Positions 11,604-21,328 of a stretch of DNA of 42,029 bases are shown piece after piece. The stretch's first letter is position 1. Each line of letters begins with the position of its first letter. The notes under the pieces are model-generated. The model saw nothing but the letters and a program-made list of their open reading frames with translations. It was not told the DNA's origin and did not search any database. The position numbers were made by a program, and so were the translations under genes. Source of the DNA: Alphaproteobacteria bacterium (GTDB taxonomy: Bacteria; Pseudomonadota; Alphaproteobacteria; Rhodospirillales; Rhodospirillaceae); contig WLXB01000015.1 of the NCBI GenBank assembly GCA_012103295.1, positions 1 to 42,029 of the forward strand, in the 5' to 3' direction.

Positions 11604-12164
11604 TTATCCGACCCCTTTCATTGACAGCTTAAGGCGTTGCAGCTTGGATTTGAGCGAACTATCGACCATGCGCGAGCCAACACGCACAACCAGTCCACCA
11701 AGAATCGATGGATCAACTTTCGTTGTTACCGCAACGGTTTTTCCGACAGCGGCTTTGAGGGCATCAGCCAAAGACTGGCTTTGCCCACTAGATAATTCAG
11801 AAGCAGAGGTGACCTCCGCAGTCACTTGGCCGCGACGAGCGGCGAGGATGTCTTGATAGGCCCGGATCATATTTGGCAGCGCAAAGAGGCGACGATTGCC
11901 GGCGACAAGGCCGAGAAATTTAACCGTGATATCCGAGAGACCCGCTTTTGTAGCAATGGCAGCAATGCCATTGGTCTGGTCATCACGGGTTAAGACGGGG
12001 CTTTTGATGAAGCGGGAAAAATCACCGCTGTCTTCGAGAAGAGTTTCAAGGCCGGAGAGGTCTGCAGCCACAGCATCAAGGGCGCCGGACTCATCCGCGA
12101 GGTCATAAAGAGCCGAGGCATATCGTGCGGCCAATCCGCCAACACCTGCTCCGTCCGATGCCAT
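11604..12164 (-). CDS. atpH: ATP synthase F1 subunit delta
   Basis: First gene of the F1 operon; 186 residues. The subunit links F1 to the peripheral stalk. The N-terminal helical bundle contains 'LAARYASALYDLADESGALD', and the C-terminal signature region is 'KVDPSILGGLVVRVGSRMVDSSLKSKL'-like, ending in a short helix. The F0 genes (atpB, E, F) are not next to it; F0 genes are usually at a separate locus in alphaproteobacteria. The start at 12164 has GAAGGGA upstream. Confidence 0.95.
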   Translation of the reverse strand: MASDGAGVGGLAARYASALYDLADESGALDAVAADLSGLETLLEDSGDFSRFIKSPVLTRDDQTNGIAAIATKAGLSDITVKFLGLVAGNRRLFALPNMIRAYQDILAARRGQVTAEVTSASELSSGQSQSLADALKAAVGKTVAVTTKVDPSILGGLVVRVGSRMVDSSLKSKLQRLKLSMKGVG

Positions 12165-12287
12165 CCCAAAGTCCCTTCAAGGCGACGGTTTTTTCGGGGT
12201 CACGCGAAGCCATTCGCAGAGCCCTCTTAGACCCGTCTTTTTTCTCACGAAGATGAGAACTAAACGTTTGATTTTATTAGCGAACTC

Positions 12288-12306
12288 GGAGCCCAGAACG
12301 GGCTCC
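12288..12306 (-). other. Perfect 7-bp inverted repeat between priA and atpH
   Basis: GGAGCCC (12288-12294) and GGGCTCC (12300-12306) form a seven-pair GC-rich stem with a five-base loop in the 212-base gap between priA and the F1 operon, both leftward. There is no clear U-tract on either side, so I do not call an intrinsic terminator. It may reduce read-through from priA into atpH or sit in the atp leader. The rest of the gap shows no gene. Confidence 0.35.
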
Positions 12307-12376
12307 TCGGCCACCGCGATTGGGGTGGTATCATACCAGGGTGTGCGTTGCAACAGAGTCCCGGGTTTGTGCCGTT

Positions 12377-14620
12377 CTAATAGAAACTATAGGGGTCAAC
12401 ATCGACCTGAACTCGGACCGATGAAGGCAGCTTAACGGACGCCAACCACGCTCGGACGAAGGGCTGCAAAAGACGATTGCGTGGCCCCTTAATCAAGAAC
12501 CGATGACGATGGCGACCCCTTAGCAGCGCCATGAACGCGGGCGCCGGACCGAGAACCTCGATGTCTGATGCCACGGGCACGGCCCGCGCCAGCTGCTGCC
12601 CGGCCTGCCTCACCGCTTCCTCTTTCATGCCAGAGAGAATGAGCGCGACCAACCGGCCAAAGGGCGGCATGCCGAGGCTGCGACGGCCATCGGTTTCGGC
12701 CTCCAGAAAGGCGTCAGCATCAGCGGACTTCAAGGCCTGGAGTACGGGATGTTTGGGATCATGGGTTTGTAAGTAGACGCGCCCTCGTTTACGCGCGCGC
12801 CCAGCTCGACCCGATACCTGGTTGAGTAGCTGGTGGGTCCGCTCGCCAGCGCGCAGGTCCCAGCTCGACAAGCCTAGATCCGCGTCCACTACACCGACGA
12901 GAGTCAGACCTGGAAAGTGATGTCCCTTGGCAAGTACCTGGGTGCCAACGACGATATCAATCTGATGGTGCTCGACCGCCTCGACCAGCGCCGCCATCGC
13001 CGATGGGCGCTCGAGAGTATCACTGGCGACGGCGACCACACGGGAGTCGGGCCAGCGGGCTGCCGCTTCTTCCGCCACCCGCTCAATACCAGGACCACAA
13101 GGAACGAAGCTGTCGCCTTTACCGCAAGACGGGCACGCCTCGGGTCTTGGCGCGACAAAGCCGCAGTGGTGACACTGCAGGCGCTTGGCCACGCGGTGCT
13201 CGACCAGCCACGCGGTGCAACTGGGGCAATGAAGACGGTGGCCGCAGGTAGAGCACAGGGTTAGGGGCGCGTAGCCGCGTCGATTGAGAAACAGAAGCGC
13301 CTGCTCTCCAGCCGCCAGTGTCTCGTCGACCGCCTCGACCAAAGGTGGGGCCAGCCAAGATCGACCCCACTCTCCTTTCTCCGGCGGAGTGCGCACCATA
13401 TTGATGAGTTCAACCTCTGGCATGACTGCGCCGCCGACCCGCTCCTCTAGACGAATGTGACGATAGCGCTCGGTCTGAGCATTGAGGAGAGATTCCAATG
13501 AAGGTGTCGCAGACGCCAAAATAATAGGGATGTTACCTTCCCGCGCCCGGACAACAGCCATGTCCCGCGCGTGATAGATCACGCCGTCTTCCTGTTTAAA
13601 ACCGCCATCGTGTTCTTCATCAACGACGATCAGACCAAGATCGGAGAATGGTAAAAACAGAGCCGAACGGGCGCCGACCACCACCGAGGCCTGCCCCGTC
13701 GCCACGGCCCGCCACGTTTCCCGACGCACTTTGCCAGTGACGTCCGAATGCCAGACCGCAGGGTCGACGCCGAAGCGGGCCCGGAAACGATCCAACCATT
13801 GAGTCGTCAGCGAAATCTCAGGCACCAAGACAAGAACCTGGCGCTTTAGTTTCATTGCTGCGGCAACGGGTTCGAAATAGACCTCGGTCTTGCCCGAACC
13901 GGTCACACCCTCCAGCAAAGAAACCGAAAACCCATGCCCGACAGTCGCAGCTAAATCGTCGGCGGCAGTCCGCTGATCAGGTTCCAAAACCAACCCTGGA
14001 TGATCGGGGTCCGGCGCGTTGAACAATGGCGGTGGCGCAGCCAGGACAGTGTCGATCGCCCCAGCGTCGACGAGCCCCTTGACGACCGATGTGCTAACCC
14101 CGGCGGTTTTCGCAAGCAAGGAGGCGCCGACAAAGGTGCGGTCACCGAGGGTCGTCAAAACCTTGCGACGGGCCTCTGTCAGTTTGAGTTCGGTTGGTTG
14201 GCTCTTTGCCTTCACCATATGGATTTCAGGAGCTTGTGGTTTGATCCCGCGAGAGGACCGCAGCGCCATACGCAAGACCACACCCCGCGGCTGAACGGTA
14301 TAATCCGCGACCCAATCGATGAATGACAACAAGGCCAGCGGTAAACGCGGCAGGTCCAAGCGATGGGCGACATCTTTTAGTTTGGCTGGATCGACATCGC
14401 CATCGCCAGCACCCCAAACAACACCGATGTCAAACCGACGACCCAACGGCACTTCGACGAGATCCCCAATAGCCAGTGAAACGTCCTCTGGCACCAGGTA
14501 GTCGTAAGCGCCCTCAACCGGCAAAGGCAGCAACACCGCGACACGGTCGCCAGGACCGAATGAGGCTGGTATATCCGTTGGTACGGGGTTCGGACCCGAG
14601 GGAGCACTTGATTGGATCAT
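12377..14620 (-). CDS. priA: Primosomal replication restart helicase PriA
   Basis: A 747-residue DExH helicase that reloads the replisome at stalled forks. The N-terminal 3'-DNA-binding domain (about residues 25-125, '[17 protein letters not shown]') is followed by a winged helix and the helicase core with Walker A GVTGSGKT (238-245) and [13 protein letters not shown] zinc-binding module of eight cysteines in four CxxC pairs (starting [13 protein letters not shown]) and the motif [13 protein letters not shown] follow. The length is normal for the family. It is leftward, upstream of the atp operon and divergent from talC. That order is typical of alphaproteobacteria. Confidence 0.97.
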   Translation of the reverse strand: MIQSSAPSGPNPVPTDIPASFGPGDRVAVLLPLPVEGAYDYLVPEDVSLAIGDLVEVPLGRRFDIGVVWGAGDGDVDPAKLKDVAHRLDLPRLPLALLSFIDWVADYTVQPRGVVLRMALRSSRGIKPQAPEIHMVKAKSQPTELKLTEARRKVLTTLGDRTFVGASLLAKTAGVSTSVVKGLVDAGAIDTVLAAPPPLFNAPDPDHPGLVLEPDQRTAADDLAATVGHGFSVSLLEGVTGSGKTEVYFEPVAAAMKLKRQVLVLVPEISLTTQWLDRFRARFGVDPAVWHSDVTGKVRRETWRAVATGQASVVVGARSALFLPFSDLGLIVVDEEHDGGFKQEDGVIYHARDMAVVRAREGNIPIILASATPSLESLLNAQTERYRHIRLEERVGGAVMPEVELINMVRTPPEKGEWGRSWLAPPLVEAVDETLAAGEQALLFLNRRGYAPLTLCSTCGHRLHCPSCTAWLVEHRVAKRLQCHHCGFVAPRPEACPSCGKGDSFVPCGPGIERVAEEAAARWPDSRVVAVASDTLERPSAMAALVEAVEHHQIDIVVGTQVLAKGHHFPGLTLVGVVDADLGLSSWDLRAGERTHQLLNQVSGRAGRARKRGRVYLQTHDPKHPVLQALKSADADAFLEAETDGRRSLGMPPFGRLVALILSGMKEEAVRQAGQQLARAVPVASDIEVLGPAPAFMALLRGRHRHRFLIKGPRNRLLQPFVRAWLASVKLPSSVRVQVDVDPYSFY

Positions 14621-14683
14621 GGTGTCCTGGTCATATCATACCGAGCCACATTTCGAGACACAGGGATCGCTTCAGGAACCGCC

Positions 14684-15343
14684 ATGAAATTTTTTATCGA
14701 TACAGCCGACGTAGAAGAAATTAAGGACTTGGCCTCGACCGGTATGGTCGATGGGGTCACCACGAACCCATCTTTGGCGGCGGCGTCCGGGAAATCCTTT
14801 CTCGACCTGATTGCTGAAATCTGCACGGTGGTTGAAGGCCCAGTCAGCGCTGAGGTCACGGCCACTGATTTTGAAACCATGATGAAAGAAGCGGCGGTGC
14901 TGAGGAAAATTGCTCCCAATGTCGCGATCAAAGTACCGCTGATTCCCGATGGCCTGAAGTGCTGCAAGGCGTTGTCCGATGACGGCGTGATGGTGAACGT
15001 AACTCTGTGTTTCTCGGCCAACCAGGCCTTGCTTGCCGCCAAGGCAGGCGCCGCGTTTATTTCACCCTTTGTTGGGCGACTGGACGACATTGCCGTCGAC
15101 GGCATGAACCTGATCGATGAAATCTGTGAGGTCTATGCCAACTACGACTTTTCTACCGAGGTCCTGGTCGCCTCTATTCGCCACCCGATGCATATTCTTG
15201 AGGCCGCGCGCATGGGCGCCCACGTCGCTACCATGCCGCCGAAAACCTTGCGGCAGCTATACAAACATCCGTTGACCGATAAAGGCCTGGAAGGGTTCTT
15301 GGCAGACTGGGCCAAATCCGGCCAATCGATTTTGGGCAACTGA
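14684..15343 (+). CDS. Transaldolase / fructose-6-phosphate aldolase-like (TalC/Fsa family)
   Basis: A 219-residue class I aldolase of the small transaldolase subfamily. It acts in the pentose phosphate pathway (transfer of dihydroxyacetone units) or as a fructose-6-phosphate aldolase; sequence alone does not separate these. Seen: the start '[17 protein letters not shown]', 'GVTTNPSL', the Schiff-base lysine in NVAIKVPLI, '[20 protein letters not shown]' and 'SPFVGRLDD'. The frame is open from 14612, but the ATG at 14684 matches the family N-terminus and has AGGA upstream. It is divergent from priA, and its stop precedes the DUF484 gene by 3 bases. Confidence 0.94.
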   Translation: MKFFIDTADVEEIKDLASTGMVDGVTTNPSLAAASGKSFLDLIAEICTVVEGPVSAEVTATDFETMMKEAAVLRKIAPNVAIKVPLIPDGLKCCKALSDDGVMVNVTLCFSANQALLAAKAGAAFISPFVGRLDDIAVDGMNLIDEICEVYANYDFSTEVLVASIRHPMHILEAARMGAHVATMPPKTLRQLYKHPLTDKGLEGFLADWAKSGQSILGN

Positions 15344-15346
15344 TCT

Positions 15347-16075
15347 GTGACCGATAAGACGTCAGATACATCCACACCTGAGAAGGCGGGACCGACGGAA
15401 GTCGAGGTTCTGAATTACCTCACGGCGCACCCCAAGCTGCTGCTCAATAATCCAAAGCTGCTGGCCGAAATCGCGCCGGATCGCCGATTTGATTCCGAAA
15501 CCGTTGTCGATATGCAACGCTTTGTTGTGCAGCGGCTGCGGCGACAAGTTGATGAGTTGAAAGCGTCAAGCAAACACCTCGTCACGACAACCCGCGACAA
15601 CATGTCGATATTGGAAAAAACACATGATTGCGCACTCGCGGTATTGAACGCCAAAGACTTTACAGAACTCGGCCGCGTGCTCACCGAAGAGATTCCTTTA
15701 TTCCTCGGCGTCGATGCAGCAGCGATTGGTATCGAAGTTAATCCCGAAGACAACGCAATGCTGCCGGAGGGTGCCGATGGTGCTTTGCGACTGCTGACGC
15801 CGGGGACAATCGATATGCTCATTGGAACTGACGCGCCAACACGCCTACGCACCAAAGCCGATGGTGGGACGGCCCTATATGGTGCAGCGGAAGGCCTGGT
15901 CACTTCGGATGCCCTGGTCCGCCTGGCTCCCACAGGAACAATGCCCGTTGGTCTGTTCGCCGTCGGCAGCAGAGATGAAGGTTACTTCTCAGAAGATCAA
16001 GGAACGGAGTTGCTCGGCTTCTTGGCCGAAGTCGTGCGCTACGCCGTGGCGCGATGGTGGCCAACGCAAGGCTGA
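15347..16075 (+). CDS. DUF484 family protein
   Basis: A 242-residue cytosolic protein. The N-terminal helical part contains 'VLNYLTAHPKLLLNNPKLL' and 'FVVQRLRRQVDELK', both typical of DUF484, followed by a GAF-like domain (about residues 90-240; 'RLAPTGTMPVGLFAVGSRDEGYF'). The biochemical function is unknown; DUF484 genes are very often next to xerC, as here. The start is a GTG at 15347, three bases after the talC stop, and the 3' end overlaps xerC by 22 bases. Confidence 0.9.
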   Translation: MTDKTSDTSTPEKAGPTEVEVLNYLTAHPKLLLNNPKLLAEIAPDRRFDSETVVDMQRFVVQRLRRQVDELKASSKHLVTTTRDNMSILEKTHDCALAVLNAKDFTELGRVLTEEIPLFLGVDAAAIGIEVNPEDNAMLPEGADGALRLLTPGTIDMLIGTDAPTRLRTKADGGTALYGAAEGLVTSDALVRLAPTGTMPVGLFAVGSRDEGYFSEDQGTELLGFLAEVVRYAVARWWPTQG

Positions 16076-17037
16076 TCAATTTTACCGTCGCGCAGGACGT
16101 GACGGAGGCCATCGCCGACTGGAATCGCTGGCTGGAAAGTGAGCGCCGCGCGAGCACACATACCGCAGACGCCTATCGCCGCGACCTTGCCGCTTTCTTT
16201 ACATTTCTCACGGACCATCTTGGCGGCGAGCCGTCGTTGAAAGATCTGCAGGGCCTAACACCGGCGGATTTCCGCAGCTACTTGGCACGGCGATCGGCAG
16301 AAGGTTTAGCGCGCACCTCTATCGCCCGGTCGATGAGCACGTTGCGCAATTTCTTCCGATTTCTTGATCGCGCCGGGACCGTGCACAACCCGGCCATCGA
16401 CGCCGTACGCACTCCGAAGACACCGAGCAGCATTCCCAAGGCCCTCACTCCCGACGATGCCTTAGCCGCGGTCAAAGCCGCCGGAGAGATGCAGGATGAA
16501 CCCTGGCTGGCCAAGCGGGACATGGCCATCATGCTGTTGCTCTACGGCTGCGGCCTGCGCATTAGCGAAGCCCTCGGGCTGAACGGTGGCGATATGAGCT
16601 CTGGAGGCGGAGCTAGCAAAAACAAAGATGGCACCCTGCGCGTCATCGGCAAAGGCAACAAGGAGCGCATTGTGCCGGTGCTGCCCATCGTATCTGACGC
16701 GGTCCGGTCGTATCGGGACAGTTGCCCTCATGCGATCACCGCTGACGACCCGTTGTTTGTTGGCAGTCGCGGTGCCCGTTTAAACCCAGGCGTCGTACAA
16801 CGCCAGGTGCGCAAGGTGCGCGCCCTGCTCGGCCTTAGCGACAGCGCCACACCCCACGCGTTTCGGCACAGCTTCGCCACACATTTACTGGCGAAAGGCG
16901 GTGACCTAAGGACAATTCAAGAATTGCTTGGACATGCGTCGCTATCGACGACACAACGCTACACCGCCGTCGACGAAGAGAAACTACGCACTGTCTACGA
17001 AGATGCGCACCCGCGCGCGCGGCGGAGCGAGACGTGA
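16054..17037 (+). CDS. xerC: Tyrosine recombinase XerC
   Basis: A 327-residue site-specific recombinase that, with XerD, resolves chromosome dimers at dif. The N-terminal SAM-like core-binding domain spans about residues 15-110. All catalytic residues are visible: R169 (GCGLRISEALGL), K200 (VIGKGNKER), H268 and R271 (PHAFRHSFATHLL), H294 (LLGHASLS) and Y303 (TTQRYTAV). A Gly/Ser-rich insertion (about 181-191) makes it slightly longer than average. It starts inside the DUF484 gene and overlaps the next gene by 4 bases. It reads as a housekeeping recombinase rather than a phage or integron integrase, judged by context. Confidence 0.94.
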   Translation: MVANARLINFTVAQDVTEAIADWNRWLESERRASTHTADAYRRDLAAFFTFLTDHLGGEPSLKDLQGLTPADFRSYLARRSAEGLARTSIARSMSTLRNFFRFLDRAGTVHNPAIDAVRTPKTPSSIPKALTPDDALAAVKAAGEMQDEPWLAKRDMAIMLLLYGCGLRISEALGLNGGDMSSGGGASKNKDGTLRVIGKGNKERIVPVLPIVSDAVRSYRDSCPHAITADDPLFVGSRGARLNPGVVQRQVRKVRALLGLSDSATPHAFRHSFATHLLAKGGDLRTIQELLGHASLSTTQRYTAVDEEKLRTVYEDAHPRARRSET

Positions 17038-18185
17038 GTTGGTCCTACACCGTTGAGTCCTTCGATCCAGAGACAATTGCAGAAGTTTGCAGGCGCGACG
17101 GGATATGTCTGATCAAAGATTTTTTTATTGCCGATGAGACGCAACGCATCCGTGACGGCCTTATTGAGACCGACCAGCGCTTTGGACCCGTAAGGCCGGA
17201 CCCCTTAAGTTGCCCCTCTCTCAATTGGCTTTTGGTTCACCCCCGTATTCAAGAGACAGCAAAGTCTTTATTGGGCGAAGAACTGGTTTACTACACCAAT
17301 GGCTCAATCAATTACGAAGCGGAAAATGACCCCCTCACCAATACGCTGTACACCGCCCTCCATTCGGACGCTGCGGGCAACCCGCAGCACGTGCACGGCC
17401 ATGCGGATCGACACCCGGAAATACCTTTCCCGGCCTATCGCTTCGCAATCTATATGCAGGATTACACCAACAGCAGTGGCGGGGTACGCGTGGCGCCAGG
17501 GTCACACCTGTGGACGACGGATTACGACACATCAGCACAGGATGAATTTAGCTCTATTCGTATCCCCCCGCCGTCCAAGCCCTACGCAAACCCAGAAGAC
17601 TTTATCGACATCGTTCCCACCCAACCCGGCGACTTAGTAATCTGGAACATCGCGCTGTTACACGGTGCCGGTGCAAAACGATTGGAAAATGATCCCTCAC
17701 GCTGCCTTCACCCGCGAGACGAAGCCGCACTGACCCAAGAGGACCCGGATCAATTTCTACCTGCGCCAGGACCCCGCAATGCAGTCTTCTTCGACTACGG
17801 GGCTGTCGGCGAGCAGGTCGATCTGTACATAAAGTTCTATACACAGACGACAAAACAGAAGCGCCTAACACCGTTCGGCCTAGGTGCATCGGACGACCCA
17901 GCGATTGCAGACCTGATTACGGGTACCGGCGCGCACCTACGGGAAGATGGTTTGATTGTTAGTCTCAGCGTTGAGATTGAGCAGTTGAAAAACAACGGTG
18001 ACGGAGATGCTACCAGGCCGCTCTTTAAACGCCTACATAGTTTGGTCAAACGGCATCGAGAGTATTCGCCCTATCACGCCCTATTTGATCGCATTGCGTT
18101 CGAGAAGATTGATCAAACAAGTTGGAAAAAAGCCGTGGGCTACGTCCACCAGCAAATTATCCGACAGATCACGAAAGAACCTTAG
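17034..18185 (+). CDS. Phytanoyl-CoA dioxygenase (PhyH) family protein
   Basis: A 383-residue predicted Fe(II)/2-oxoglutarate dioxygenase. The facial triad is visible: H110 and D112 in ALHSDAAG and the distal H210 in ALLHGAGAKR; R216 or R223 may bind 2-oxoglutarate. Other family marks are 'GGVRVAPGSHLW' and 'QPGDLVIWN'. Substrate is not predictable; family members hydroxylate small metabolites, lipids and natural products. It begins within the xerC stop (ATGA overlap), so it is likely cotranslated with xerC, an unusual partner. The C-terminal 130 residues have little family similarity that I recognise. Confidence 0.85.
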   Translation: MSWSYTVESFDPETIAEVCRRDGICLIKDFFIADETQRIRDGLIETDQRFGPVRPDPLSCPSLNWLLVHPRIQETAKSLLGEELVYYTNGSINYEAENDPLTNTLYTALHSDAAGNPQHVHGHADRHPEIPFPAYRFAIYMQDYTNSSGGVRVAPGSHLWTTDYDTSAQDEFSSIRIPPPSKPYANPEDFIDIVPTQPGDLVIWNIALLHGAGAKRLENDPSRCLHPRDEAALTQEDPDQFLPAPGPRNAVFFDYGAVGEQVDLYIKFYTQTTKQKRLTPFGLGASDDPAIADLITGTGAHLREDGLIVSLSVEIEQLKNNGDGDATRPLFKRLHSLVKRHREYSPYHALFDRIAFEKIDQTSWKKAVGYVHQQIIRQITKEP

Positions 18186-18197
18186 ACGGACTGGGTC

Positions 18198-18602
18198 TTA
18201 CCCACCGAAGGCCCAGCTTGCAGGGTCAGGAATGGGTTTGTTTCTTGCAGCGAACATCAGCCCGCGCGCGCACCGAATGACAAACCACAACAGAACATCG
18301 ATCACCATGAAACCGCACAGTCCTAAGACGAGCATACTGGGCGAGGCCATTCCCATTGCGGCTAAGCCGAGGACAAAGAAAGCGGGAAGGACGATAACCA
18401 CGCCGAACAGCATGCATATCCAGGCAGTACGGATTTGGAATCTGTAGTGGCTTTCGGCGGTCGCCGAGACGTGCTTGTTCTGATCGTAGGCAATGGCTAG
18501 GCCCGCTAAAAGGATCGGGCCAAAAAGAATGCTTAAAAGAAAAAGCGCGTAAACCAGCTGGACCATGCGCGGGTCTGGCGGCACCGTTTCGATCTCAGAC
18601 AC
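18198..18602 (-). CDS. DUF4870-like small membrane protein
   Basis: A 134-residue protein with about four hydrophobic segments (residues about 12-38, 58-78, 82-108 and a short one). The pattern 'ESHYRFQIRTAWI' followed by helices, and the C-terminus 'NKPIPDPASWAFGG', match the DUF4870/Tic20-like group of inner-membrane proteins, from memory. Function unknown. It lies 3 bases after the rhomboid protease gene on the same strand, so the two probably form one operon; it is convergent with the phytanoyl-CoA dioxygenase-like gene, 12 bases away. Confidence 0.75.
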   Translation of the reverse strand: MSEIETVPPDPRMVQLVYALFLLSILFGPILLAGLAIAYDQNKHVSATAESHYRFQIRTAWICMLFGVVIVLPAFFVLGLAAMGMASPSMLVLGLCGFMVIDVLLWFVIRCARGLMFAARNKPIPDPASWAFGG

Positions 18603-18605
18603 GCA

Positions 18606-19397
18606 CTAACTCCAAGGACCTTTCGAGTCTGACCCGGACGACGGCACACTGCCGCCGCGGCGACGCGATACGGCCCGACGAGTTTCGACCGCAAAAGCAC
18701 GAGAGGCACGCTTGCCAAAAATAGGCACGCCTGGTTTTCGCATTTTGAAAATCAACACCACGCCAGCGATGAAACCACCGATGTGAGCGAGGAAGGCGAC
18801 CCCGGGTTCACCCGGGTTGGCGCCCGCCTGACTCATCAATTGGCCGAGGAACCAGAAGCCGAGCACGATCCACGCGGGAACGTTGATGATGGTGATGAAG
18901 ATGATCAGCCACATGAAGACTTTGATGTTAGCGCGGGGATGAAGAATGAGATACGCGCCGAGCACACCGGCAACCGCCCCGGACGCACCGACCATGGGCA
19001 CGGTCGACCCCGGCGCGGCAATGCTTTGGGTCAACGCGGCGACAAGACCACATGAGAGATAAAACACTAGGAATTTGCCTCGCCCCATGGAGGCTTCAAC
19101 ATTGTCGCCGAAAATCCACAGATAGAGCATGTTGCCGCCGAGATGCATCCAGCCACCGTGCATAAACATCGACGTAAAAATCGTCATCCACGCCGGTAGG
19201 GGCGCGATCATCGGATCAATCTGGGCGGTGCCAAAAAGATCAGCGGGAATGATCCCGTAGGACAAAATCGCTAGCTGAGCCGAGCGCGGGTCGAGCCCTT
19301 GTTGCCAGAAAAACACGGCAACGCAGAGGCCGATGAGGCCCCAGGTTACGACGGGCGTGGTGTTGTGAGGATTGTCGTCACGGATCGGTAAGAACAT
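18606..19397 (-). CDS. Rhomboid family intramembrane serine protease
   Basis: A 263-residue inner-membrane protease with about six transmembrane helices. The catalytic dyad is intact: S139 in VGASGAVAG and H205 in AHIGGFIAG. 'HGGWMHLGGNMLYLWIFGDNVE' supplies the conserved H/N loop (H80-N89). Substrate unknown. The C-terminal Arg/Lys-rich cytosolic tail (about 218-263) is not part of the fold. It is upstream of the DUF4870-like gene by 3 bases. A 242-base gap with no gene separates it from the divergent esterase. Confidence 0.93.
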   Translation of the reverse strand: MFLPIRDDNPHNTTPVVTWGLIGLCVAVFFWQQGLDPRSAQLAILSYGIIPADLFGTAQIDPMIAPLPAWMTIFTSMFMHGGWMHLGGNMLYLWIFGDNVEASMGRGKFLVFYLSCGLVAALTQSIAAPGSTVPMVGASGAVAGVLGAYLILHPRANIKVFMWLIIFITIINVPAWIVLGFWFLGQLMSQAGANPGEPGVAFLAHIGGFIAGVVLIFKMRKPGVPIFGKRASRAFAVETRRAVSRRRGGSVPSSGSDSKGPWS

Positions 19398-19639
19398 GGG
19401 CGGAGACTAGACCACTTTCTAAAACAAAACGCGAATTTGCGACTAACGAGCCCATACACCCTCTGTTTTTTGAAGAATAACTCAATAACTACAACGGCTT
19501 ATGAAATTATCAAACGAGTATGGGTGAGGCTGAAGACATACTAATTTGAATCTGTTTATGGAAATGCAGCCCCATAACACATTAGAGGGAAGCAGGTGCA
19601 GCGGTTACACTCTTCGCCTTCGACACAGCGAAAACAGTA

Positions 19640-21316
19640 TTGAGAATTGCAGTGGCTGGTGTATCGAAATTCCAAATTCCTATTGCCGCACTGCTCTACA
19701 TAGTGCTCGCCGCTATCAGCACGGCCGCAAATTCGAATCCTGTAGCGACCGAAAGCGGCATCGTTGCCGGTGTGAAAGACAGAGCCGCGTGTATCTACAA
19801 AGGCATTCCGTTTGCCGCACCGCCAATCGGTGATCTGCGGTGGCGTGCTCCACAAGCCGCGGCCAGTTGGTCGGGCATCAAAACAGCGGACGCCTTCTCA
19901 CCGATCTGCCCGCAGCAGGACATGTATCCACCGGACGCTCCGCCCGAAACGACGAGCGAGGACTGTCTGTATTTGAATATCTGGGCACCCGCAAAACTAA
20001 GCGCTGAAAAGCTGCCTGTCATGGTTTGGATCTATGGCGGCGGATGGACGAATGGGTCGGCGTCGACACCTCTCTACGCAGGCGACAAGTTAATAGAACG
20101 AGATGTCATTGTCGTCACCGCAAACTACAGAGTCGGCGTCTTAGGTTTTCTTGCTCACCCGGCACTTAGCCAAGAAGCCGCATACGGCAGCTCAGGGAAC
20201 TATGGCTTGCTCGACCAAGTTGCAGCTTTGCAATGGGTTCAGCGCAACATCGAAGCCTTCGGCGGTGACCCCACGAACGTCACTGTGTTTGGTCAATCCT
20301 CTGGCTCCATATCAATCAGCGCATTGGTAGCGTCACCCCTCGCGGACGGATTGTTTCAGCGCGCCATCGGACAGAGCGGTGGACTCTTCGAACCGGTCGA
20401 GCTGTTCCCGAATTTCAAACTGCCAGGCGCGGAGCAAGAAGGTGAGGACTGGGTCAGCCGTACTGGCGCTGTATCCATAAGCGATCTTCGAGGTAAAACA
20501 CCTGACGAACTGATGAAAACTCTCTTCAACCCTCACTTAATCGTAGACGGCTACGCATTGCCGCAATCGCCCTACAACACCTACCAGTCTGGTGCGCAAA
20601 ACGACGTGGATCTCCTCATCGGAACCAACTTCAACGAAGGCCAAGTGTTTCTTCTCGATCAAGACGTCACACTGGACACCTTCGAAGATGTTCTCGGAAA
20701 TCATTTTTCAAAACCCGTTGTTTGGGCGATGAACCCGACGCCGGGTGACAGTGACGCAAGCGCCCACGGCGCAGCAGTCCGATTTGAGGGTGACTTGAGG
20801 TTCCGTTGGGACATGTGGACGTGGGCGCAACTGTCGGCCGATGCCAAAGACGGGGGAAGCCGACGAAAGACATTTTTTTACCAGTTCTCACACCCACCAC
20901 CTTTCGGCGCCGGCCACCCCTACCTCGGCTTGGGCGTTCCGCACAGCGTAGAGATGCCTTACGTCTTTGACGCCCTGGAGCACTTCTCGATTCCGCGAAC
21001 CGATGAGGAAAACGAAATGGCGTCCGTGATGACAGCGTACTGGACAAACTTTGCGAAGACTGGCGATCCAAATAGCCCTGAGCTTCCGCACTGGCCAGAA
21101 TTTAACTCTGCCACTCAACACGTCATGATTCTTGGTAGTGACTTCGGCGCGATGCCAATTCCGAACTTAGACGAGCTGCAAAACATTGATGGTGTTTATG
21201 CACTGAGCCGCTTGGTGATGCAGTATTGGCAATACATTTTGATTGCGTTGACGACCGTGCTGCTGACCCTCATCGTAGGTGCCATCGTCGCGATCCGCCG
21301 CAGACACAGCCATTAA
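19640..21316 (+). CDS. Type-B carboxylesterase, exported, with C-terminal membrane anchor
   Basis: A 558-residue alpha/beta hydrolase of the carboxylesterase/lipase (COesterase) family. Seen: a signal-like hydrophobic stretch (about residues 12-31), 'GKPFA'-type entry 'YKGIPFAAPPIGDLRW', oxyanion hole GGGW (133-136), nucleophile elbow GQSSG (S220), acid E333 in GTNFNEGQ and H435 in GVPHSVEMPYVF. The last 30 residues are a hydrophobic helix (about 531-552) followed by AIRRRHSH, a tail-anchor-like topology with the catalytic domain in the periplasm. The start is uncertain: TTG at 19640 or GTG at 19652. Its elbow has Gln at the second position where many family members have Glu. Confidence 0.88.
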   Translation: MRIAVAGVSKFQIPIAALLYIVLAAISTAANSNPVATESGIVAGVKDRAACIYKGIPFAAPPIGDLRWRAPQAAASWSGIKTADAFSPICPQQDMYPPDAPPETTSEDCLYLNIWAPAKLSAEKLPVMVWIYGGGWTNGSASTPLYAGDKLIERDVIVVTANYRVGVLGFLAHPALSQEAAYGSSGNYGLLDQVAALQWVQRNIEAFGGDPTNVTVFGQSSGSISISALVASPLADGLFQRAIGQSGGLFEPVELFPNFKLPGAEQEGEDWVSRTGAVSISDLRGKTPDELMKTLFNPHLIVDGYALPQSPYNTYQSGAQNDVDLLIGTNFNEGQVFLLDQDVTLDTFEDVLGNHFSKPVVWAMNPTPGDSDASAHGAAVRFEGDLRFRWDMWTWAQLSADAKDGGSRRKTFFYQFSHPPPFGAGHPYLGLGVPHSVEMPYVFDALEHFSIPRTDEENEMASVMTAYWTNFAKTGDPNSPELPHWPEFNSATQHVMILGSDFGAMPIPNLDELQNIDGVYALSRLVMQYWQYILIALTTVLLTLIVGAIVAIRRRHSH

Positions 21317-21328
21317 ACATTTTCCCCT

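Noticed and set aside
10695-11624. A 309-residue open frame on the + strand within atpA
   Set aside because: Same reason; it is the mirror of conserved atpA codons.
12288-12306. Intrinsic terminator of priA
   Set aside because: The stem is good but no U-tract follows on either strand.
19398-19639. A small gene in the rhomboid-esterase gap
   Set aside because: Frames here are short, lack ribosome sites and overlap the esterase start region in another frame.
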